64,000 bases of DNA from Chrysomallon squamiferum (lineage: Eukaryota > Mollusca > Gastropoda > Neomphalida > Peltospiridae): positions 35,637,683 to 35,701,682 of the forward strand of contig CM022671.1 of the NCBI GenBank assembly GCA_012295275.1, written 5' to 3'. Position numbers and translations under genes: made by a program. This document shows positions 1 to 11,300 of the stretch, one piece after another (position 1 is the stretch's first letter; each line of letters starts with the position of its first letter). A model generated the notes under the pieces. The model was not told where the DNA came from and made no database searches. It worked only from the letters and a program-made list of their open reading frames with translations.

Positions 1-898
1 GGTTGATTTATAGCGGCCATGTTAACAGAGCAGTGGAGTTTAAATCAGAGACCTACACACACATCTTCTTACACCCGACGGTCGAGAAAGTGAAATGTGA
101 CCAGGGGCGTATCGAGGCGTGGTCTTCGCTTGAAGGGTGGTTTTGTTACATAATAATAAATAAATAAACAAATAAAATGTGAAAAAAGAAGAAGAAAATA
201 ATGTAGAATCAACAGTTACATAAATATAATTAAAAAAAAATAATGTATGGATACTCAGGCAACACATATAGGCATGTACCATCTTTATAAAGGCAGATCA
301 TAAATTCCCTAACATCCCTTCCTTTTGTTCGCTCTGGCATAATTAGAAAAATGCGTTAGAACAGTGGTAAACGATACAAAGCAAGCTACATTCTTTAACT
401 TGTTAAAGTAATAATGACAGATGAATTTGTTTTACATTCATGTACATACCAGTGAACTTAATGTCAACTTGACCAGCTGGATTTGAAACAAACAAAGATT
501 CAGTTTGGGAACTGCCAGATTAAATACGTTTTGTAGTAACTGATTTATTGCTTTCGTGCGAATGTGTAAGTTCCATAGAGCGTAGAAAATATATTTTGAA
601 TACTTTCATTTCAGTTATTATTATTTCTAGTTTTAAAGTGTGGTTCTGGTAATTTGAGATTTGTCTAAATACATTGATCTATGCATTTGTTTGTGAATAT
701 ATCCCCTCTTTCCTTTTGTGAAATCTGTCTAAATATATTCTGTCCTAAACATTTGCTTGTAAAAGTGCGCGCAACAAGCTAACAAAAAAAACATGCATAT
801 TGTCACAAGCTATTCATTTATTATATTATTTTATATATTATATCTAGAGTGATCCGTTTTGTAATTTGATGAATTATTGCTTTCATTATTCTTCACAC

Positions 899-966
899 AA
901 ACACACACACACACACACACACACATGCACACATCTGCATGTATGTATGTATGTATGTCTGTATGT
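899..966. repeat. (AC)n followed by (TATG)n microsatellite
   Basis: About 13 AC units run directly into a short imperfect TATG tract. The open frames across it, such as Cys-Val or Thr-His strings, are repeat artefacts. Confidence 0.9.
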
Positions 967-1744
967 ATATTGTTACATTTACCTGAAATAATGAAAATAG
1001 AGAGCTTGAACGTAATTTTGTACATTTCTAGTTTATTGTCTGATTGGAATATACAAAATATATAATTCATCTGTACGTCATTGCACATACAGATTTACAT
1101 ACATACAGATATTTTTATACATTAATAAAATAGAGTGTGGAATTGCTTCCTAATTTTTAAAATTTTTATTCTATGACTTGTTTGAGAATTTAATGAAGTT
1201 TGTACAAGATGAATCAACAGTAGCTATAATCTTCATTTATGTGTAGCAGTTTGAAATATACTATTATCTTACAAACATAAATTTTGTTATTTATGTGAAG
1301 CCCTGTGCACGATGATGTATAGGAAGGAATTTTCAGATTTATGTATCTGAACTTCCAGTGTGACAAATCATGTATGACTCAAACTGCAGTCTGCCGTAGA
1401 CGTTCTCGCTGCAGACGTCGTAAATTATTTCATAACTCCTATATAACTCGATGTAATGTTACTATCATCGCCGCTGCAGTAAATCATAAATAATTATTAT
1501 TCACGAGGACTAGAACCATGCTTGTGCGCAAGCGTCTAAGACAACGTCTCATTATGCCTATTGTAGAATTAGTCATACGTTGGTTTTATTGTTTTTTCTT
1601 ACTTAACAAATTTATTATCTCAAATAAGTTTTAATTTATTATCATCATCCTATACAGCAGATTCACATCTAGTCTTCTAAATTTTGTGTTGTTGGCGATA
1701 CGTATGTACATAAGTATGTATGCATGTTTGTATGCATGTTCGTA

Positions 1745-1812
1745 TGCATGTATGTATGTATGTATGTATGTATGTATGTATGTATGTATGTATGTGTGTA
1801 TGTATGCATGCA
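1745..1812. repeat. (TATG)n tetranucleotide microsatellite
   Basis: About 15 near-perfect TATG units with a few TGTG and GCAT interruptions. The same motif recurs at 8244-8304 and 11288-11303, so it is a favoured microsatellite in this genome. Confidence 0.9.
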
Positions 1813-2156
1813 GTTCAGTTTGTATTGTTTTCATAATAATTTATCGAATTTAGATATAATAATTATTTTAGAACTATTCTGACATGAATACTTTTTCAGT
1901 ACATGAAGACTTGGCCAGTAAGTAACACTTGTTCTCATTTAACGTCATCAACAACTTCGACGTCCTCTCCGACCTCTGTCAGTCACATTACACGACAACT
2001 CAGAGTTCATGCTCTGATAAACAATGGCTGCCTTAGAAGACTGTGTAATAAACGGTGAAATGAGCCGACAGTAAACGTCATGTCGTAGATTTTATGACGG
2101 TTCCTCGCTGGTCTCTCTGACTTAGTTCTGAGAGCATGTAACACCCACTGAATACA

Positions 2157-2189
2157 CAAGACGTTGCGTGGGTTGTTATCAACGTCTTG
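2157..2189. repeat. Perfect 10-bp inverted repeat (hairpin)
   Basis: CAAGACGTTG at 2157-2166 and its exact reverse complement CAACGTCTTG at 2180-2189 are separated by 13 nt. The hairpin sits in a stretch (about 1950-2310) visibly richer in G+C than its surroundings. Function unknown; no tRNA or other structured RNA was recognised around it. Confidence 0.6.
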
Positions 2190-4320
2190 GCACAGACCAA
2201 CGATGACGTCTCGCCACCACAGACTATCAAGTCGAATCTCTCACCTGTTACATGTTCACAACGAGAATCAGAGACGTTTATGTCACCTGAACAGTCAAAT
2301 TCAGACATTAACGTTGTTATTACTGTATTTTAGCCTCGAGTCCGAGGTTATTCAGAATCCACAGTCACACGCGCGCACACACACACACAAACACATACTC
2401 GCACGTACACACGTAACTTAATACACATTTTAAACAGATGAACATACTCTAAGACAGAGAGAGAAAAAAAAGACAAACACTTTTGGGATATATGAAACGC
2501 ACAAATAAAATATAAATAGGCTAAAAAAAAAATCATGTATTTAAATAATGTAGTGTTTGTAGTGACTGATGATTGGGTAAATGTCGTATTGCTTCACACT
2601 GTTACTTAAAGTAACTTTGTTACGTCTAGACATGCAGGATTACAGGATTACTCCTGGGTGACCCTGTTACCTATAGAAGATACATTTCCTCCGCATCATC
2701 CTTGCTGTTTCTTATCTCCTTGTAATCTGGTCAATGTATTTGGTCAATGTTTTGGGTCTCGTTACTTCTGATCAACCCATTGTTTTCGGTCACTTTTTAC
2801 TTGTAGTCATTATTTTCGTTATATAATTATTTCTTGTTATTGTTTTATGTGTATAATTGTTTGGAACCTCTTTATTTTACATACAGTGTGAATAAAAATA
2901 TTTTATGTTACTGTTACACAACCTTAGTGCTCTAGGTCAAGACATTTCAGCTTAGTAACAAACTGTCTGGAAGACCAGGCAGGTCAGTCCTAAAACCTTC
3001 TTACTCAGAAATTCTGGAAACGCAATTAACGATATAATTTATGATATACGTCAAATAAATCCTTATTCGAGGCAGAGTTTAATCCTGTAGACAAAAATTA
3101 GGATACGTATTTGCAGACGGTCACTCTTCCACGCTGTAACTAACGCTCTTTATTTTGACTTCCGGAATGGCCGACACGGGTCATATTTGTCATTTTTGAA
3201 TTTTGATGACTTGATTTGCCACGGGTCAGAGTGTAACAGATATGTCAGATATGCAGGTAAAAGTCTAAATCAGCGAGTTAACTAGTACAGAATTTGAAAC
3301 ATTATAATTAAATATATTTTTTTATAATGTGGATTTCATTAAATGATTGTAAATATTACAGTAGGATTAATCTCAAATAACATTCTGATTATTGACTGAA
3401 GAATTTTAAAAATATATTTAAAAACATTTAAAAACAAAACAATAAAATAAAATAAAATAGATAGATAGATAGATAAATACAAAATAATAATAATAAATAA
3501 TAATAAAAATAACAATAGAAAATTACTGATAGAAAGAAAAAAGTTAGTTTAGATTTTACGTTTATTTAACTTCAACTGTTTCTAGACTAGAAAATTATGC
3601 ATCAAGATTATGTATTTTTACTGCACAAGATGATTAACACGAACATCTTGTCTTACGAGTTCAGCTACGCTGCTTTTTTTATAATGTTAAAATTACGAGC
3701 TTAAAAACCCCCACAAAAAAACATAATGTTAGACACAGTAAACAAAATAAATGACATTACGTATACAAGTAACTTTTGAATAGAAAACTGAATGTCGTGA
3801 AAGTTGTATAAAAGCATTAATAAATGAAATATTTACGACTGTAATGTTGAAGTAACATAAAAATATACCGTTTGTGAAAAAGTTATGCACTCTTTGATTT
3901 TGTTTAAACAAACGACTGGGGAAAATGGCAAGGTCTCTTATCTCACTTTTTATTTCCTTTTTATTATTAAACCTTTCTTTTTAATACCTGTTATTTTCAG
4001 TTTTCTTTTACCTTAACTGTTTGGAATTAAAAGAAAGCACTTGTGTTCTGTATTGTTCATGATTTGTTTTGTGTTGCTTTTTTCCACTCTGTTTTATTGT
4101 TTATATTTTAAATTCTTTTCTACTTTATTTTTATTTTTATTTTATTTTATTTTTTTTTTTTTTATTTCTTTATTTATTGTTGTTCTCTTTATTGATATTA
4201 TCGTTAACTTTATATGCATTTTATTTTTCACATAATTGAAAAAATTATATCAAAAATATATTTTTAAAGTTTGTTTTGAAACTGACTTTTTCAGGATATA
4301 CCTACTGCCGCCTTAACGGG

Positions 4321-4377
4321 ATGATCAGGCATATTCTAAATACCGTGTGTTTCATATGGATTACAGGTAAGTCACAC

Positions 4378-4421
<44 letters not shown>

Positions 4422-4429
4422 CACACACA

Positions 4430-4470
<41 letters not shown>

Positions 4471-4559
4471 CACACCACACACACAAACACACAACAATTC
4501 TTATTAGTTTAATTAATATTACTGTTTTCATAAACATCATTATCAATATAATTATCATG

Positions 4560-4601
<42 letters not shown>

Positions 4602-6614
4602 GTTATTATTATGATTATTATTATTATTAGTGGAAGTAGTAATACTAGAAGTAGTAGTAGTGGTACTATAGTAGTAGTAGTATTAATAGTAGTATAGTTT
4701 TATTATTATTAGTTGTAGTAGAAGCAGTAGTGTAGTATAGTATTATTGTATTAGTATCATTATTTGAATTAGTATTAGTATTAATAGTAGTAGTAGTGGT
4801 AGTGGTAGTGGTGGTAGAAGATGTAGTATAAATAACAGAAACACTTAAAAAGGTGATTCCGCTGATTGTTTGGTACAAGAAGGTCACGGCACAGTCTATC
4901 AGTCACCAGTGACAAATTACTGAATTTGTTGATCTATTTGTCAACGTAATGAGGTCATTTTAGTCGAAAGAACTTTTCACCATCTTTTGTCACTTTTTAA
5001 CTGATCATTTCTCATTTTGCAGATATTTGGAATATTCGTCTAAGTATAAATTGTAAATAGTTGAGAAATTTCGATAATGAAAGGCTTCAGTCAAGGTACA
5101 TCACTAAACTTAGAAATGGTAGATATTTGGAGGCAGATCAATACTCATTAGCGTACGTGATAAATTTTTCTCGTTCCAACCAATTTAAAAAAAGAAATTA
5201 AAATAAGAAAATAGTGTAATAATGAAAGTTAAAATAAAATTAACTAAAATTTTAAAATAGAACTGAACTGAACTTAAAACATGATGAAATGTAATGAATT
5301 AAAATAAAAAATTAAAAAAGTATTTATTTAAAAAAAAAAAAAAAAAAATCAAATTTTTTATTCTCTTATCCTTTAACGGATTTTTATTTCATTTTTTTTT
5401 CTCTCTCTACGTTTCCTATTTTCTTTCATTCAAAAAGTCGATCCATTTCGTCTGTCATGCATCCAATTTTAAAGCCTTACAAAACTTCGTTAATCAAAAT
5501 TGTCACCTTTTGTCTTATTGCTGCCATCAGGCCTTTGCTGTTGGCTTATTTGCCGGCCATAAAATGGCGTCCGCACACAATAGCCATTCTTACTGTGACA
5601 TACATCACTTGTCACAGAAATATTAATAAATCATAGCCCACACCGGCCTATGATACGCCCTGAATAAAAAACACATAACTCATACATTATTAATTACAGA
5701 GTTTTTAAGTAAGATACTGACAAAAATCAAACAGTAATATGTTGATATAATTAGAGCATGGTGATGATTATGATGATGATGATGATGATGATAAAAATAA
5801 TAAAGATAATAATGATTTAGCTATACACAGGAATATATGTGACGTTCAAAACTTGTGCTCTTCGATTGATTTGTCAAAATATGTAGAATGAGCGAGCTAT
5901 TCTGTTTAAGGTTAATGTGCACAGTGTCAAAAGAATTTCGTTGGTGCTGGCAGAAAAGGAATAACCATCTTCTGACGACATCGGGTTTCTTTTCACTGTG
6001 TTTATGATTGTTATGATATTTGCAAGATGCCATATAAGCCATCATCATCATCATCATCATCATCATCATGTCCCGCAGAGACTCGGACACCGGGGCGACG
6101 TAGCTATTCTGAAGATGTTGCACCAGCAAGTTCGATCTTCTACTAGTCTAAGCCATAGTCATGTGACTCTTATTACGTTTTATTTATGATTTAGTCTTTA
6201 AAAAAAAAAAAAGAAATAGGAAAACGATTATGGCTGTATTACTTTAATCTTACAGTAACAAAGATAAAAGAAAAAACAAATTTGTAATTTTTCTCGTTGT
6301 CACTAGTTAGCAACAACATGATAAAGTACGCTCGCTTTTTTTTGTGTGTGCATCGTAACTCATGAATCACTGACGAGGTGGAAATGTCACAGCAGTGCTC
6401 TGGATGGCTTTAGGTAAAAATATTAACATTCTGCAATCAGCAGAGAACCTGTAAAAAAAAAAAACTGCGTATGTCGTTTAAACTTGAATGACTTGTTTTA
6501 CTAAGACGATTAATGAAAACTTTTCCAATAACCTTCAGACCTGCAGTATTTCTCTCTTAAAGCTGCACTCCAGATTACTTTCCAGATTATATCCTCTCTC
6601 TCTCAGTTTTATTA

Positions 6615-6705
<91 letters not shown>

Positions 6706-6789
6706 ATATATATATATATATATATCACTCTTTCGACATTCCTCCTTTCTCCTCTCTTTCTCTGTAACATAAGCACGAAATAATAATAA

Positions 6790-6824
<35 letters not shown>

Positions 6825-7371
6825 AATCTCTCTCTAATAATAATAATAATAAAGTTACGTGTTATATACAGATTGGACATGCTGAAAATAATTACTATTT
6901 TACTTAACTTTTCTTTTTCTCTTTTTTTTTATTTTTTTTTATTTTTAATTCATAGAAAGGAAGTGCCTAACAAAAATGACATTTGTATTAAAAATAAAGA
7001 TTTCTCTCCGCAGATTGTCATATTTTTGATGTGTTGGTTTTGTTTTATTGTCGTTTTGTGACAAACAGTTTGCAGTGTTTTTACTATGGTGAATAAACGC
7101 CAGAACGAATACTTTGGTATTTACTTATATTTCCTCGTAGCCGCAGGTTACGCTGTTTTAACTAGGTTTTACGTAACAGCGGAGAAAACAACAACAACAA
7201 TGACATGAAAAAAAACCCAACAGAAGACATATCAATTTATGTGTTTATTATTGTACCTTGTTTACAAAAAACATTTTTAATATTTAATATAATTTTTAAA
7301 TATCTAAAAAAAAAAAAATAACAAGAAATAAAAACCCAATATCAAAGTAGTAGTAATAATAATAATAATAA

Positions 7372-7415
<44 letters not shown>

Positions 7416-8862
7416 GTATATACAACGACAGTAAGGACAATAAAGACGAAAACAGCAATAACATTGACGACAACGACAATGAACACAAAAACAATAACTT
7501 ATGAACATATAACCACGATACTTTTGTCTACAGTGATGTTAATATTTTGAAAAATGAATGAACACTTTACAATTTGTTTCAAGGTATAAAAAATAATAAA
7601 ATAATAAAAACAAAATAAGCAATAAAAACAAACAAACAAACAAACAAAATTAGATTGTACATGTATTATAATTCTCTTCTCATGACACCACAGACCATAG
7701 TCTTTGATAAATCAGTCGTAGGAATCTGGTTGGAACGGGAAATACTCAGTTAAGCTTACTCATTGGTATTGATCAAATTTCTAACCACTAAACTGTATAG
7801 CTTGTTTTACTTCTTTACATTAGTAAATATATTTTCTTTGTGTACTTCTTTGTGGATATTTTATCGTTTCACTAATATTATATTTTCACTCTGTTATTCA
7901 GTTGGCTTGGTGTTGGCTCAGCAACGAAATGAATTTCGTACACGTAAGCAAAACATCACAGCGGAAGAGGCGAGGGTGGAGCAGGTAGTCATGTCTGTTA
8001 TGAAGCAGTACGTGATATGTCCTCCCCAGTGGACGCCAGGGGTGGTTCCAGGGAGGGGTAATGTCTGCCTGAGACTTGAGACATCGAGAAGAGAATCTTG
8101 GGAAGACGCCCAAGAAGTCTGCAGACAGGACAGAGGATTTCTTGTAAACCTCCTGTCAGATTTTCGTGTAGGACCTTTTACCGTGAACAAGCGTATGAAA
8201 GATTTAGGTACGTTAAAATACTGTCTTTAATCTATCTTTATGTACGTACGTATGTATGTATGCATGTATGTATGTATGTATGTGTTTATGTATGTATGTA
8301 TGTTTAATCCATGTGTCTGTATGTCTTCATTTTCGACGATATGCTTATGTAGTTAGTAAATAGTTGTAATAAATATATTCCACTTCTAAACTATGCAACA
8401 ACATACTGAATTAATAATAGTAATAACAACAACAACAACAACAGCAACAACAACATCATTGCTGCTGTGTATACTTACTTATATATAACTGTGTGTACTT
8501 GTTTTCTAGGTGTTCGCACATTCTGGACAGGAATGCATGTAGCTGATTCTAAGTTAGTTTGGGATGAAAGACGTCCTTCAGTTGTGCAGACGACAGCTCG
8601 GTATAATATTTAGTTTTAATCTAAAGTTAAGAAAACAGATCAGAAGCAGAAATCACAGTTGATTTTTACGGTTCTAAAGTGTCGAACCTGAATTATTTTT
8701 TATCAACGGTTTGTGGTGTCGTGGATTATTGAAGCTTAAGTAGTCTTGTCAAACAAACGCGAGAAATGACGCATTCCTTCTATGGGAGATGCGTATACAA
8801 CAACAACAACCACAACAGCAGCAACAACAACCACAACACAACAAAAAACAAAATAAATAAAT

Positions 8863-8894
<32 letters not shown>

Positions 8895-11260
8895 AAACAA
8901 ACAAATATATATAACAAAAATCCCTTTCTGCTGCTGAAGTAACTTCTATGTATTTCGTCTCTCAGATATGTTTATTACATCAAACCTGCATGTCTAATAA
9001 TTAATTATAAATCAGTGTCATATAAATTTTGAGTATATTGAAGGATTTATTAATAATTATTCTTTTCAATCCAACCCTGTTATCAAAAATTCTTTCAGAC
9101 AGCTCGAAGGTTTGGAAAAGGTGAACGGAAAGTGGACGTGGAATATAACAACAGAAGATGTTGAAGATTCTTGCGGGATGGTTTTTCTGAAGGATAATAA
9201 ACTGACAAGAAAGGAAAGATCTGACGGTAATGCTCGACCTCTTCGAAGAAAACAGAACTTATTTGACGGAAACAGCCGAAAGATTGGCGAAAATAACCGA
9301 AGTTCTGACAGAAACAAGAAGAGATCTGAAAAAAAACCCCGAAGATTTGACGGAAAGAACCGAAGATTTAATGGAAGCAGGCAAAGAATTGTCGGGAACA
9401 GCCGAAGAGGAAGCGGAAATAGACGACGATTTAACGGAAATAAACGACCATTTCGCGGGTCTGCAAAGTCTTCGGGTGGAAGGAGTCGATGGTGGAACCG
9501 AAGGAAACGGCGATCAGACGGGTCGAAAATGTCGATGGTATTTCCTAACCTGGGGGACTTGGAAGATCACTTTAACAACCAAGGAGACCACGATCTACCC
9601 GAGACGACAAATCCAAACTTGATGTTTTTACCACAGATGGGAAGTAACTCCAAGGCGACATACATTACTCAGTTCCTCAAACAACAGCTGGAAGCCAGGA
9701 AGGCAATCGGTAACCGTCAGATAATGAATGGCGTCAGAGTTTCCCCGACAGTCACCAGAGTTACAGTCACTACTACTACTGCTAAAACAAGTGCTGAAAA
9801 TCTGAGTGGGATCACGACATCAGCGTCTTCAGTAAAGACTGATCAAACACGAACAGGCGAAACAACGACAGCGTTCAGAACAACGTCAGCCTCGGAAAAT
9901 GCGACTTCAGATTCTGATTCTGTTGAAATTAGTGATAACTCGACAAACAGCCAGGAAGGGTCTTTAGAAGACACAGATTCAGACAAGAATACAACATCAA
10001 CATCCACAACAACTACATCCGAAATATCTAAACCAGCTACGTCAGGATCCAAATCATCGACAACTGTTACATCGTTTACACCATCAACGTCAACATACAA
10101 AACATCAACACCTTCAACGTCTGCATCCACAATGCCTGCGCCCATCACGTCTGTATCTACAACGTCTAAGCCCATCACGTCTCTATCTGAAACATCTCCA
10201 TCAACTACGTCTACATCCAAAATATCGACATCAATTAAATCGTCTTCTCACAAAATATCTACATCAAAAATGTTGACAGGATCAAAAACGTCAGTACGAT
10301 TCACACGTTCACATCGTACAAGTCGTTCTGTAACGTACTCGTCTCCTTCGCCATCAGATAATACACCTACAGTCACGACGTCGCCTAGGGCTAAACCTGG
10401 ACCTCCAACCACATCTTTTACACCATCTACACTGACAACAACAGCTTCCACGACATCGACTACAAAATTGACTAGTTTTCCAGATTCTGGAAATAAAGGA
10501 AAATCAGAATCAACAGTTAGTCGAACGAATCCAGAATTATCAACTCCAACAGCAACGTCATCAACAAAACAACACATCCAACGTGGCCCTTCCAGCACTG
10601 CTGTCGCAACAGATTCTGAATCTGCAGCTACAACGGACTACATCAAAGAATTAACAAAACGAATCGGGATCTCGAAATCACCATCCAGTGGAACGAACTC
10701 AAAAACAACGATCACAACAACGACATCATCAAATAAGTACATCCAGCCCGGTTCGTTCACTACTCGTGTCCCCATAAACCACGTAACTGCAGCTACCACG
10801 ATGGATTACCTCACAGAACTGACAGAAAGACTCGCCTTCACGAGATTACCAGTTCTACCAGACGAGATGGAACCGATGATGACGCTTGAAGATTGCTCAG
10901 AAAAACACCCATTTGTCTGTTACAAACAACCAATCAGATCCCTGGGCGAAAGTTAGTTACGTTTTGAAAACTGTGATAATTGAGTAAAAATTAGTACATG
11001 TATAGGCAGCATATCGAATCAGGTTTACAGAATTAAAAAAATATATATCGAAATCCTGACATATCATTCTTTAGTAATATGGTCATTATATCTTTATTAT
11101 AATAATTTCAAACTGATTAAAACAGTATATTTAAATTTGTTTAAACTAGTTAATTAATATGTTTATTTATTATGAATATTTAAATAAAATAAAGTGAAAA
11201 ATTATTTACAATTATATAAAACGACATCTTTAAGATACAATTTTTATTTTTTAAAAAACC

Positions 11261-11300
<40 letters not shown>

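Larger units (their letters stand above)
1..4294. other. Upstream region without a recognised gene
   Basis: AT-rich DNA with long mononucleotide, (AC)n, (TATG)n and (ATAG)n tracts. Open frames here are short, follow microsatellites or lack recognisable domains and credible splice partners. It is probably the 5' flank, and perhaps a 5' untranslated exon, of the adhesion GPCR that begins at its right edge. No TATA box or initiator could be assigned with confidence. Confidence 0.6.

Noticed and set aside
2078-2308. Minus-strand open frame of 76 codons in the G+C-richer island
   Set aside because: No recognisable domain, no signal peptide and no convincing splice partners; the length is within chance expectation for this composition.
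4276-4512. Frame running from receptor exon 1 into a His/Thr string
   Set aside because: The part after 4366 is a CA microsatellite read through the intron donor; only 4321-4366 is accepted as coding.
7763-7901. In-frame extension of receptor exon 2 upstream
   Set aside because: Open but without ATG, and a good acceptor sits at 7901; treated as intron.
9843-10598. Two minus-strand frames (125 and 116 codons) rich in Val/Asp
   Set aside because: They are the complement of the Ser/Thr-rich coding repeat in exon 4; codon bias alone keeps them open.
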